This document shows positions 54,663 through 63,353 of a stretch of 64,000 nucleotides of DNA, one piece after another. Every line of letters starts with the position of its first letter. Within the stretch, counting starts at the first letter, position 1. Source of the stretch: Deltaproteobacteria bacterium (lineage in GTDB: Bacteria > Acidobacteriota > Thermoanaerobaculia > Multivoradales > JAHZIX01); NCBI GenBank assembly GCA_022601195.1, contig JAHZIX010000022.1, positions 124,001-188,000 of the forward strand, in the 5' to 3' direction. The position numbers and the translations under genes are program-made. The notes below the pieces were generated by a model. The model saw nothing but the letters and a program-made list of their open reading frames with translations, was not told where the DNA came from and searched no databases.

Positions 54663-55775
54663 ATGAGCACGACCTCACCCCAAGAACGCATTCCCGTCGC
54701 CCTATTGGGAGCGACCGGCAGCGTCGGCCAACGCTTCATCGAGCTCTTGGCCGACCACCCCTGGTTTCGACTGGCAGCTATCACCGCCTCCCCACGGTCC
54801 GCCGGAAAGCCCTACGGAAAAGCTGCTCGATGGATGCAAGCCTCGACTCTTCCCGACGCTGTGGCCAAAATGGAAGTTCTGCCCACAGCTCCGGAATCCG
54901 CTAGCGGCTGCCCCTTGGTGTTCTCGGCCCTGGACTCTCAGGCCGCGGACCTAGTGGAGCTGGACTTTGCTGCTGCCGGCCACATGGTCGTCTCCAACGC
55001 CAAGTCCTACCGCATGGATCCACGAGTGCCCCTGATCGTACCGGAGGTAAACCCGAATCATCTTCGGCTCCTCGAATCCCAACCCTGGGCTGGCGGCCTG
55101 GCCACCAACCCCAATTGCTCCACCATTGGCTTGATGCTGGCCCTCAAGCCCCTAGAAGATGCCTTCGGTATCGAGAAAGTCCATGTCGTGACCCTTCAGG
55201 CCCTTTCGGGAGCCGGAGTACCGGGAGTACCGAGCCTTCAGGCGGTGGACAATGTCGTGCCCTTTATTGGCGGTGAAGAAGACAAGCTGGAATCCGAGAC
55301 CGGGAAGATTCTCGGCCGTTTCGATGACGGGCAGATCCACCATCACTCGGCCGTGGTCAGCGCCCACTGCAATCGAGTGCCGGTCATCGACGGCCACACC
55401 CTCTGTGTGTCTGTGTCTCTGGCTCGGCCCGCCAGCCCCGAGGACCTCTTCGCTGCCTGGAACCAGTATCGGGGGGAGCCCCAGCGATTGGATCTGCCCA
55501 CGGCTCCGGCCCAACCGGTCCACGTGCTGAGCCAGCCGGACGCTCCTCAGCCGCGCCTCCACCGAGACCTAGACGGCGGTATGGCAGCCACCGTGGGTCG
55601 GCTGCGCCCTTGCCCCTTGCTGGACTACAAATTCGTCACCCTTTCCCACAACACCCTCCGGGGGGCTGCCGGAGGAGCTTTGCTGTTGGCGGAACTAGCC
55701 CTGGCTCGAGGCCAAATACCTGGGATCGAAATTCCGCAGGAGGAAAGTCTGAGGATGGAGGGCTCGGACTCGTGA
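54663..55775 (+). CDS. asd: Aspartate-semialdehyde dehydrogenase
   Basis: The 370-residue enzyme reduces aspartyl phosphate to aspartate semialdehyde with NADPH, between the two activities of the preceding fusion. The nucleotide motif GATGSVGQRF is at residues 15-24, the catalytic Cys sits in NPNCSTIG near 160, and the substrate block SAHCNRVPVIDGHT lies near 235. The VVPFIGGEEDKLE and RDLDGGMAATVGR segments place it in the archaeal/fungal-like branch rather than the classical E. coli branch. ATG at 54663 lies 114 bases after thrA with only a weak purine-rich ribosome site. Its last bases overlap the homoserine kinase start (GTGA). Confidence 0.94.
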   Translation: MSTTSPQERIPVALLGATGSVGQRFIELLADHPWFRLAAITASPRSAGKPYGKAARWMQASTLPDAVAKMEVLPTAPESASGCPLVFSALDSQAADLVELDFAAAGHMVVSNAKSYRMDPRVPLIVPEVNPNHLRLLESQPWAGGLATNPNCSTIGLMLALKPLEDAFGIEKVHVVTLQALSGAGVPGVPSLQAVDNVVPFIGGEEDKLESETGKILGRFDDGQIHHHSAVVSAHCNRVPVIDGHTLCVSVSLARPASPEDLFAAWNQYRGEPQRLDLPTAPAQPVHVLSQPDAPQPRLHRDLDGGMAATVGRLRPCPLLDYKFVTLSHNTLRGAAGGALLLAELALARGQIPGIEIPQEESLRMEGSDS

Positions 55776-56758
55776 CGACTCCCTGGATACGCGCCTTCGC
55801 CCCCGCTTCGGTCTCCAACGTCGGCCCAGGCTTCGACACCTTCGGTTTTGCCGTCGAGGGCATGGGCGATCTGGTGGCAGCCCGCACCAGCTCCATACCG
55901 GGAGCTCGACTCCTGGAAATTACCGGCGATGACGGCTCCCTTCCCCGAGAGGCAGCGAAGAATACCGCCGGGATCGCTGCTTCCCAAGTGCTAGACCGCA
56001 TTGCCGCCCTGGACGGCCGAGACAAGGCCAACGGCGAAGATGGGGTTGGGGTCGAGCTCCGCTTGGAAAAGGGAATGCCCTTGGCGAGCGGCCTCGGCTC
56101 CAGCGCCGCCAGCGCCGTTGCCGCAGCGGTGGCTGTAAACGCGGCGTTGGGAGGACACCTGAGCCAGGAGACCCTCCTCCACTGCGCCATCGAAGGGGAA
56201 CGCATCGCTTGCGGCGCGGCCCACGGGGACAATGCCGCTCCCTCTCTCTACGGTGGCTTCGTGTTGGTCAGGGGAAAGGGCACTCCCCGTATCGACCCTC
56301 TACCAGTACCGGAAGGTCTGTCTTGCGCCATCTTGCGCCCCCATGTGGCGGTGCAAACGGGAGCCGCTCGGGCCTTGTTGGGAGACCACATCCCCTTGGC
56401 CAACGCAATCACTCAATGGGGCCATGCAGCGGCGCTGGTGGCTGGCCTCTTTTCCGGAGACTACGAGCTCATCTCCAGTGCTATTCACGACGTCGTGGCG
56501 GAACCTGTGCGCCGAGAATGGGTGCCGGGCTTCGAAGCTATTCAGCGAGCGGCGCTGGAAAGTGGTGCTCTCGGCTGCAGCCTATCCGGCTCGGGGCCTA
56601 GCCTCTTTGGTCTCTGCCGAAGCCAAGAAGAGGCCCAGAACACCTTGGCCGCTATGCAGCAGGCCCTCGGTTCGGCGACCGATCTCAGGGGAGACGGCTT
56701 TGTCTCGGTAGTGGGAGCCCAAGGGGCTCGGGTGCTCGCCGCGGGGGAGAAACCATGA
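55772..56758 (+). CDS. thrB: Homoserine kinase (GHMP family)
   Basis: The 328-residue kinase phosphorylates homoserine for threonine synthase. The N-terminus reads IRAFAPASVSNVGPGFDT, the standard family start, and the ATP loop PLASGLGSSAASA lies near residue 100. The C-terminal GCSLSGSGPSLFGL block is present. I choose the GTG at 55772, which overlaps the asd stop as GTGA and has GGAGG at 55757-55761. An in-frame ATG at 55610 would add 54 residues lying inside asd and is unlikely. The stop overlaps the next ATG. Confidence 0.94.
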   Translation: MTTPWIRAFAPASVSNVGPGFDTFGFAVEGMGDLVAARTSSIPGARLLEITGDDGSLPREAAKNTAGIAASQVLDRIAALDGRDKANGEDGVGVELRLEKGMPLASGLGSSAASAVAAAVAVNAALGGHLSQETLLHCAIEGERIACGAAHGDNAAPSLYGGFVLVRGKGTPRIDPLPVPEGLSCAILRPHVAVQTGAARALLGDHIPLANAITQWGHAAALVAGLFSGDYELISSAIHDVVAEPVRREWVPGFEAIQRAALESGALGCSLSGSGPSLFGLCRSQEEAQNTLAAMQQALGSATDLRGDGFVSVVGAQGARVLAAGEKP

Positions 56759-58095
56759 AGTACCAGAGCACCGGAGGCAGAAGTCCCGAAGTGGACTTCC
56801 CCACCGCCCTGTTTCGCTCCTTGGCCCCCGATGGAGGCCTCTACTTACCCACGGAGCTCCCCCCCTTGCCTCCCTCCTTTTTTACTAATCTGGCGGGAGC
56901 GGACTTGGCAGATACCGCAGCTACCGTGGCGGCGCAGTTGATTTCCGGCATTGCCCCAGCCCCTCTGCGGGCTCTCTTGGCCGACGCCCTGAGCTTTCCC
57001 ATTCCCTTGGTTCCCCTAGGACCGGTGGACTCAGAAAACACCATCCATATCCTCGAGCTCTTTCACGGCCCGACGCTGGCCTTCAAGGATGTCGGTGCCC
57101 GGGTCATGGCTCGGCTATTCGCCCATTTCCGGCCCGCCACGGAGCGCCCTCTCACCGTGCTGGTGGCCACTTCCGGCGATACCGGCAGCGCGGTGGCTCA
57201 GGCTTTCCTCGGGGTCGAAGGGACCCGGGTAGCGGTGCTCTACCCCCGCGGCAAGGTGAGCCCGGTGCAGGAATGTCAATTCACCACCCTGGGAGACAAC
57301 GTTCAAGCTTTGGCCGTGGAAGGCACCTTCGACGACTGCCAGCGGTTGGTGAAATCCGCCTTCGCAGACCAGCAGCTCTCTGAACAATTCCAGCTCACCT
57401 CCGCCAACTCCATCAACTTGGGCCGCCTTCTGCCGCAGAGTTTCTATTACTTTCACGCTCTAGCTCAGCTGGCGCCTTCTAGAGAATCAGTATCTTCTGG
57501 AGAATCGCTGCCACCCGTCCTATTCTCGGTCCCCAGTGGCAACTTCGGAAATCTCACCGCGGGACTGTTGGCTCGAAGACTAGGCCTGCCCTGCGCCGGT
57601 TTCGTCGCCGCTACCAACGTCAATGACGTGGTCCCGGCCTACCTGGAGAACGGCGAGTTTCGGCCCCGCCCTTCCCAGGGAACCCTCTCCAACGCCATGG
57701 ATGTCGGCAACCCCAGCAACTTCGCTCGTATGGAGCAGCTATTCGGCGGTGAACTCGACCGCATGCAGCAGGTGGTTTCTGGCAGTCGTTGGACCGATGA
57801 GGAGACTCAGCAGGCTATTCGGGAAGTCTATGAGTCCAGTGGATACATCCTCGACCCCCATACCGCCGTCGGCGTCCTAGGGCTTCGCAAAGCTCTCGAG
57901 GAGGCTCCGGAACCGCGCACCGGCGTCGTTCTCGCCACCGCTCACCCGGTCAAATTCCGGGAAACCGTCGAGCCTCTCATCGGCCGCAAGATTCCCCTAC
58001 CTCAGCGCCTCGCGGCCTGCCTGGACCAGCCGAGGCGCTCCCTTCCACTGGAGCCTACCCCTAAAGCCCTCAGGGATTTTCTTCGCAACTGGTAG
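56755..58095 (+). CDS. thrC: Threonine synthase (PLP-dependent)
   Basis: The 446-residue enzyme converts O-phosphohomoserine to threonine. It starts MKYQSTGG, has the PLP lysine in GPTLAFKDVGAR near residue 107, and phosphate-binding ATSGDTGSAVA and FTTLGDNVQALAVEGTFDDCQ segments. Length and motifs match the longer ThrC subfamily of proteobacterial type. The ATG overlaps the kinase stop as ATGA, so the last three genes of the operon are coupled. No clear terminator follows; the next gene starts 212 bases on behind an AT-rich stretch. Confidence 0.95.
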   Translation: MKYQSTGGRSPEVDFPTALFRSLAPDGGLYLPTELPPLPPSFFTNLAGADLADTAATVAAQLISGIAPAPLRALLADALSFPIPLVPLGPVDSENTIHILELFHGPTLAFKDVGARVMARLFAHFRPATERPLTVLVATSGDTGSAVAQAFLGVEGTRVAVLYPRGKVSPVQECQFTTLGDNVQALAVEGTFDDCQRLVKSAFADQQLSEQFQLTSANSINLGRLLPQSFYYFHALAQLAPSRESVSSGESLPPVLFSVPSGNFGNLTAGLLARRLGLPCAGFVAATNVNDVVPAYLENGEFRPRPSQGTLSNAMDVGNPSNFARMEQLFGGELDRMQQVVSGSRWTDEETQQAIREVYESSGYILDPHTAVGVLGLRKALEEAPEPRTGVVLATAHPVKFRETVEPLIGRKIPLPQRLAACLDQPRRSLPLEPTPKALRDFLRNW

Positions 58096-58307
58096 CCGCC
58101 TCCTAACCCGCGAAGAACACTCCCATCGAGAGAGCCCCCACAAGGCTTTCCAGGGCATCTGGTTCGCTCGAACCCAAGAGCAGAAATACTAATAGAAATA
58201 TATCAATTTTCAGATAGAATAAACACCCCTGACCCGAAAGGGTTCTAGAGAGGCAGGACCCCAAAGGTAGCTATCCACTTACCCAAAAACCCTCCGGAGA
58301 CACTCAG

Positions 58308-59720
58308 ATGACTATCAAAACCTCGTCGGCTCCACTTCGCCAGCTCCTCTTGAGTCTCGCCTTCGTCCTCGCTACAGACTCCACCTTCCCTCTCCAAGCG
58401 CAATGCCCGATGAGCTGGGATGACGCCGGCGTGCCGATCCCCAACCCCGATCCTCCCTCGCCGCTGGGCACACCGGAGCTCTCCATAGAAGAATTGCTCC
58501 AATTCGTCCACGATCAAGGCATCACCAACGTCGCCGAGCTCCTCGACGGCATGCCGCCAGCCATGAAAGAAAACTACACCCTGGTAGAGACCACCGGCAC
58601 CGGCTTGCCCTCCAGCGTCGAGCACCCCCGGATGATTCTCTTCGGATCGGATTCCAGGTTCATTATGGCCATCGCTACGGATCCGGATGACCAGCAGCGC
58701 GAAGTCATCGACATCGCTGATCTCGACGACGACACCGGATTCTGGAAGTTCCGATCCCTCGACATGGCCGCCACCCCACCGGCCCTGTCGGCGGACGATT
58801 CCGCGTGTGTCGCTTGCCATGGCTCGCCGGCGCGCCCCATCTGGGGCTCCTACCCGGATTGGCCCGGTATTTACGGTCCGGACAACGACCGCCTTACCTC
58901 ACCCCAAGCCTCTCGCCTCGAAGCTCTTCGCACGAGCGAAGCTCCGGCCTCGGATCGCTTCAGATCCATCGAGCTTCTCGATTCCCCCTACGAGACCGGT
59001 GACACTTTTTCTCTCCCAGGTCGCTCCTACCCATACGTCAACACCGTCCTCAATATGGAGCTCGGGGCGGCAGTTGCCGATGGTGTCTACCGGCGAGCGC
59101 GTCGATCTCCCATTTTCCGAGAGCTTCGGGAAGAATTCCTCCTACGCAGCTACTGCGCAAGGGAGATTCCTGATTTCATGAATTCCCCGGCCTACCAGGA
59201 GCTCGAAGCTCTGCTGATCTCTCTAGGGGCCCCCAGTGCCAGCCTAGAAGACTTCTACGGTCTCCTGCAGCTGGATCCGGGAAACGACTTCTCCCTAGAT
59301 CGATTGGCCAGCGAGCCCACCGACTCTGGGTGGAATGTCTCAACAGACAGCCTTTTTGGATTGGTTGACTTGTTGGTGCTGGCTGATCTGATGATCGATG
59401 ATCCCCAGGTCCGGAGCTTGTTAGCCGCTCTCCCGGATCACGCCAATGGGTTTTCCAGTGGCTGCTTCGACCATCTGGAAGACGCCCTGCGGTACAAGAT
59501 TTACCAGGGCTGGACCCTTCGCGGTGAAGCTCGCCGAGCCGCCCGGGAAGTAGCTTTCGACGTGGATCTCCTACGCAGCCACCAAGGCATCTTCGACCAG
59601 GCGACCACACCTCTCTGCGAGTATCTCGCTGCAAATATCGGTTTTCAGGGTCACATCTTTCAGGACGGGTTCGAGTCGGGAGATACCAGCGCCTGGACCC
59701 AAACGACCAACGGATTCTGA
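58308..59720 (+). CDS. Secreted protein with a single CxxCH haem-type motif, unknown function
   Basis: The 470-residue product has a signal peptide (about residues 1-32, LLLSLAFVLA core, cleavage after LQA). A CVACH motif near residue 167, followed by RPIWGSYPDWPGIYG, suggests covalent haem or a cytochrome-like redox site. I recall the CxACHG...RPxWxxYPxWPGxYG pattern from exported proteins without assigned function. The C-terminus has a FQDGFESGDTSAW segment, which I associate with exported proteins of Acidobacteriota-type genomes and which may be a surface or sorting tail. ATG has GGAG at 58296-58299. The 212 bases upstream include an AT-rich stretch (58180-58225), a likely own promoter. 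Confidence 0.8.
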   Translation: MTIKTSSAPLRQLLLSLAFVLATDSTFPLQAQCPMSWDDAGVPIPNPDPPSPLGTPELSIEELLQFVHDQGITNVAELLDGMPPAMKENYTLVETTGTGLPSSVEHPRMILFGSDSRFIMAIATDPDDQQREVIDIADLDDDTGFWKFRSLDMAATPPALSADDSACVACHGSPARPIWGSYPDWPGIYGPDNDRLTSPQASRLEALRTSEAPASDRFRSIELLDSPYETGDTFSLPGRSYPYVNTVLNMELGAAVADGVYRRARRSPIFRELREEFLLRSYCAREIPDFMNSPAYQELEALLISLGAPSASLEDFYGLLQLDPGNDFSLDRLASEPTDSGWNVSTDSLFGLVDLLVLADLMIDDPQVRSLLAALPDHANGFSSGCFDHLEDALRYKIYQGWTLRGEARRAAREVAFDVDLLRSHQGIFDQATTPLCEYLAANIGFQGHIFQDGFESGDTSAWTQTTNGF

Positions 59721-59749
59721 TCCCAAGAGAATTGACAGACGAGAGGATA

Positions 59750-59808
59750 GGGAGGTCCTACGGTCCCGAGAGCCGCAAAGCTTGGGACCGTAGGTACTGG
59801 GACCTCCC
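59750..59808. repeat. Compound hairpin between convergent genes
   Basis: CCTACGGTCCC (59757-59767) pairs perfectly with GGGACCGTAGG (59784-59794). Alternatively GGGAGGTCC (59750-59758) pairs with GGACCTCCC (59800-59808), extending a 9-bp inner stem with a bulge. There is no T-run, so it is not a classical terminator, though it lies between two gene ends. It is related in sequence to the hairpin at 63265-63311. Confidence 0.75.
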
Positions 59809-59873
59809 GTCAAACCGCCATGGCGAGCAGCTTTCCCAAACAGGACTGCCTGAAGAGGCACAACCCCGCCCTG

Positions 59874-62800
59874 CTACTGAGAAAGCCGCAACGCCGGGTC
59901 ACCGAGGAGGGTCATTCCCAAGACCACATCGGCCGTGCCGGGCGTTTGTGCCAACCGGCGCCGGGCAGCCTGGACAGCCTCCCCCACCGTCAGGTTGGAG
60001 CGAAAGGATGCCGCAAACACTTGCAGAGCGAAATCACGATCGGAAGAAGGCTCCGTTAGACCAGAGGCACCCAGCAGAGCGGAAACTCCACCTGGAGCGA
60101 AGAGCAACTCGTGGCTCAAGGTGTTGTACTCCGGTGCCGAGTGATACCCATTCCAGCAGCCCCAGGCAAAGACCATGCTCGGGTTCTCGGTCAGGATCAG
60201 CCCACGGCCGTCTTCAGGCGTGAGCAGAGAGTCAAAACTCCAACTCATGGGGCCAGAATGGCCGATGTAGCTAATCAGAGAAATATCTGACCGGAAGGCT
60301 TCGAGGACCCCCTGTCGAGCCTCGATGAGCTCGAGGTGATCCAGATAGGCCCGGGAGATCGGCCAGTTGGCCGGCAGAGACTCGGCCAGTTGGTCACTCA
60401 AATGTCCAAAGTTGATCCGACCATCGAACACGTCCGCAGCTAGCAAGGCACCACCTGCGCTGGCTCTGAAGGCGAGAGTCTTGTCGATCAGAAGCTCCAG
60501 CTCCCGGAGAGTCCGCACCGGCAACCGACCGATGGGTAGGTCCGGTATGCCGTCGTCGTCCAGGTCGACCAGAAGAGCATCTGCAGGAGCGTGGCGAACC
60601 ACCGCATGAGTCATTCCGTAAAAGGTCGGAATAAAGCTCTTTGACCCCAGGCCTAAATGGTCCAGATAGTCGTAGCTGTCTCCCCCAACCAAGAGCACCA
60701 TGCGAACCCCGAGGGTCTCCACGGCGTCAGCAAGGTAGAGACGAATCGCCTCCGGATGGAAAATTCCTCCGGTGTAGGCCGTGTAGAGATCTTCGACCTG
60801 GACCACCTTGGTGGTGAGGCCTTGGCCTTGGCGCGCCTCCAGAAGTCGATCCAGATGGTCACTGAAACTCGAGTGACTGATGACCAGGTAGTCGGCCCGC
60901 CCCTGCAATAGATCCTGGGGCTGAGGGGTGACTCGCACTTGGGGAGAGAGGAGCGCGTCGGTGGTGGAGATCCAGTAGCTCTGCTGCCGGTGAGGAGCTC
61001 CCTGGAAAAGCACTTCAAAGCCGCCCCTTCCGGTGTCGAGCTCGAAGTCCTCGATGCGCTTGACCTCCTCTCTCCACCGGGTGTAGATGCGAACCTCGGG
61101 GGAAGAAAAGCCGCCAACAGAGAGCTTGGCAGCCTGTGCCTCCAGCTGAAGGCGGTCATCGATGGCCATGGAACGTCGATCGTATTGAAGGCCATAGCGA
61201 TCCAGATGGACCAGATCGAAAGGAGCACCGGTATCTGCTGGCAGCTCTAGAGTCAGCCAATGGGTACCGTCGTTGCTGGTCGCTGCGGGAACATCGAAGA
61301 CGAGGTTCTGGGAAACGAGCCCTCCAAAGAGCGCTTCCCCGAGCACCTCTCCATCGAGCTTCACGACGACATGGTGATCCAGCGCGATGTCCGGATGATC
61401 GGTGACTCCCCAAAGATCGACCAGTAACCGAGTGGGGCCCGGGACCTGGTGATCGATCTCGATGGGGAATTGCTTGGCAATGGGCGTGGTGAAGGCGAGC
61501 AAACGGTCCGCGTACCAGGGATCCTCGCTAGGAGAGCTGAAGCTGTAATGGCGCTCCGGTTCGAGCCACCGAGTGACCGTGGAAGACGAAACCTTCGACC
61601 CCAGATCAGAGCTACTTCGGTGTATGCCTGCCCGGAGCGCCAGGGATTTATCTAGAGTCAGACGGTAGACATTCTGCCGGCTGTAGAGAGAATCCAAAGG
61701 CTCTCCCAAGAACTCGATTTGGTCTCCGGAACCAAATCGCTTGTCGTCCGTCACCAGGTGCAATGGGACAGGAATATCCCGACTCGTTAGAGCCAGGGAA
61801 TCCACCGAAGCGCCAGCGAAATTACAGCCGGCCGCCAGAAGATCTTCAAAGCGCACCCGGTGAATCCCCTCCTGGACCACCAGTAGCTCGCAGATCGGTT
61901 GAACCTCTCCCCGCTCCCCGAATTGGAGGGGAGATGCGATCCTCGAGGCGAGGCTGTCCTGCTCTCGCTGAATCGAAGACCAATCGATCGCTACCGGAGC
62001 CTTCGACGCCTCACCGGCATAGCCAGACAGAGTGCCCACTTTGAAGGGGCCGTGAGCTCGCCGACGGCCACGTCGGTCCACCTCTGCGAGCATCAACTGA
62101 TCGATGGCGCCCTCAGCATCCGCCACGGTGGTGGAGTAACGCTGCGGCACCAAGGAGTCGAGTTGGTGACTGGGAATGATCCTAGGATCGAGCAAACGCC
62201 AGTCCTCGCCAGCCTTGCCGAGGATCTCGAATCCGAGGTTTTCAATCTCCGACGAGGTGGTCCATTCGATCTCCAGCTGGCCCTTCGATCGCTCGGACGC
62301 GAAGGAGGCCAGGGTCACCGGAACCGTCGAACAATCGAAGGTCAGATCCGTGAAGCCAATAAATTGATTTACCGTGCCCGGCCCTCCGACCCCGTAGGTC
62401 ACGGTCACCTGATCGACCGGTCCAGGGATGGTCAGATCTGCCTGACCAGCATCCGCCAGAAAAGTAGGATTGTTCGTGTCCCCGGTGACGACCGCACTGG
62501 TGGTCCCGCTACCGCTCACCGTCCAAGAGCACGTCCCGGCACTACAGGCAGCGCTAATGGTGGTTGCCGTCGGGCCAAAAGCAGCGGTGATGGTGACGAT
62601 ATCGGTCCAGGCACTGCCCGAGTCGTTGTTCTGATCGTTGTCATAAATGCCGAAGGTTAGGTTCTCTACGGGTAGGCCCCCTCCAAAGGTGAGGTCGAAC
62701 ACAGTGGTCTGCCCCACCGCCGTACCATTCATGCCCATATAAGGAACTACCCCACCGCCCGTGAGGCCTGGATAGGGAGCCAGGGCGATCGAGTCAGGAT

Positions 62801-63002
62801 TCGAGAAGCTAGCCGTCACCGTCTCAGTGTTGCAAGGGTTGGTCGCGGTGGTGGTGGTGGTGGTCTCGGTCAATCCGAAGCTATTGGTTCCCACCCCTGT
62901 CCAGGTGATCGTTTCGGCTAGGACAACCGGAGAAAACGCGGTTAGCCAAAGCAGACCCACCGCAGTCCCCAACCATCTCCCCCGTCTGCTTTTTCTGTGC
63001 AT
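59874..63002 (-). CDS. Gingipain-like C25 family cysteine peptidase, secreted
   Basis: The 1,042-residue protein has a signal peptide (residues 1-29) and a Thr/Gly-rich beta N-domain with several Cys. A TSSEIENLGFEI segment near 248 is common in exported bacterial repeat proteins, and a beta-rich middle region follows. The C-terminal 370 residues are a C25 domain: DYLVISHSSF, LLVGGDSYDY, DLPIGRLPVRT, the catalytic His in SYIGHSGP near 914 and the catalytic Cys in WGCWNG near 947. Family members usually have GHG and a Ser before the Cys, so GHS and WGC are variants. ATG at 63002 has GGAGGAG at 63012-63018. It is expected to act outside the cell or on its surface; the substrate is unknown. A C-terminal sorting domain is not visible after the peptidase. 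Confidence 0.9.
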   Translation of the reverse strand: MHRKSRRGRWLGTAVGLLWLTAFSPVVLAETITWTGVGTNSFGLTETTTTTTATNPCNTETVTASFSNPDSIALAPYPGLTGGGVVPYMGMNGTAVGQTTVFDLTFGGGLPVENLTFGIYDNDQNNDSGSAWTDIVTITAAFGPTATTISAACSAGTCSWTVSGSGTTSAVVTGDTNNPTFLADAGQADLTIPGPVDQVTVTYGVGGPGTVNQFIGFTDLTFDCSTVPVTLASFASERSKGQLEIEWTTSSEIENLGFEILGKAGEDWRLLDPRIIPSHQLDSLVPQRYSTTVADAEGAIDQLMLAEVDRRGRRRAHGPFKVGTLSGYAGEASKAPVAIDWSSIQREQDSLASRIASPLQFGERGEVQPICELLVVQEGIHRVRFEDLLAAGCNFAGASVDSLALTSRDIPVPLHLVTDDKRFGSGDQIEFLGEPLDSLYSRQNVYRLTLDKSLALRAGIHRSSSDLGSKVSSSTVTRWLEPERHYSFSSPSEDPWYADRLLAFTTPIAKQFPIEIDHQVPGPTRLLVDLWGVTDHPDIALDHHVVVKLDGEVLGEALFGGLVSQNLVFDVPAATSNDGTHWLTLELPADTGAPFDLVHLDRYGLQYDRRSMAIDDRLQLEAQAAKLSVGGFSSPEVRIYTRWREEVKRIEDFELDTGRGGFEVLFQGAPHRQQSYWISTTDALLSPQVRVTPQPQDLLQGRADYLVISHSSFSDHLDRLLEARQGQGLTTKVVQVEDLYTAYTGGIFHPEAIRLYLADAVETLGVRMVLLVGGDSYDYLDHLGLGSKSFIPTFYGMTHAVVRHAPADALLVDLDDDGIPDLPIGRLPVRTLRELELLIDKTLAFRASAGGALLAADVFDGRINFGHLSDQLAESLPANWPISRAYLDHLELIEARQGVLEAFRSDISLISYIGHSGPMSWSFDSLLTPEDGRGLILTENPSMVFAWGCWNGYHSAPEYNTLSHELLFAPGGVSALLGASGLTEPSSDRDFALQVFAASFRSNLTVGEAVQAARRRLAQTPGTADVVLGMTLLGDPALRLSQ

Positions 63003-63099
63003 GGATCCTAACTCCTCCGGTTCCCCAAGTTCGTTGAGAGAAAGTTCGTCGAGAGAGGAAGCTTTGTCATCATTTCTTCAGAAGTGTACTCCAAAACGT

Positions 63100-63180
63100 A
63101 AAAGCCTCATCTTCAGGGGCTTTTTCTGACTAATTATGAGACTCTCGCCGCCGAATTGATGTCGGTAAAAAGCTGACATC
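63100..63180 (-). promoter_or_regulatory. Candidate control region of the C25 peptidase gene
   Basis: A CATAAT -10-like box (63133-63138) lies between an inverted repeat GATGTC-11-GACATC (63158-63180) and a leader hairpin AAAAGCC/GGCTTTT (63100-63106 with 63118-63124). The -35 is weak. The repeat could be an operator over the -35 region. The hairpin also looks like a terminator on the plus strand, where no gene precedes it. Confidence 0.25.
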
Positions 63181-63258
63181 GCTGTCGGCAAAGTTCTTAC
63201 GCAGAGACCGGGGATACGACCAACCGGTCCTGATTTCCGGAAACCTTCCTAACTCGCC

Positions 63259-63311
63259 AAAAAAGGAACCTACGACCCTGGGAAGTCCCAAGGCTTGGGG
63301 TCGTAGGTTCC
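63259..63311 (-). terminator. Intrinsic terminator of the cysteine-rich gene
   Basis: A perfect 14-bp inverted repeat, GGAACCTACGACCC (63265-63278) with GGGTCGTAGGTTCC (63298-63311), has a 19-base loop. On the minus strand it is followed at once by TTTTTT (63259-63264). It sits about 43 bases after the stop of the gene at 63354. Its arms resemble the hairpin at 59757-59794 with compensatory changes. Confidence 0.85.
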
Positions 63312-63353
63312 CGCCGCAAACTTAGAGAATCCTCCAGGCGGAGTTAGTCGCGG

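Noticed and set aside
55610-55771. Longer homoserine kinase from an ATG at 55610
   Set aside because: The extra 54 residues overlap asd in another frame and lack similarity to the family start. The GTG at 55772 has a good ribosome site and a GTGA overlap.
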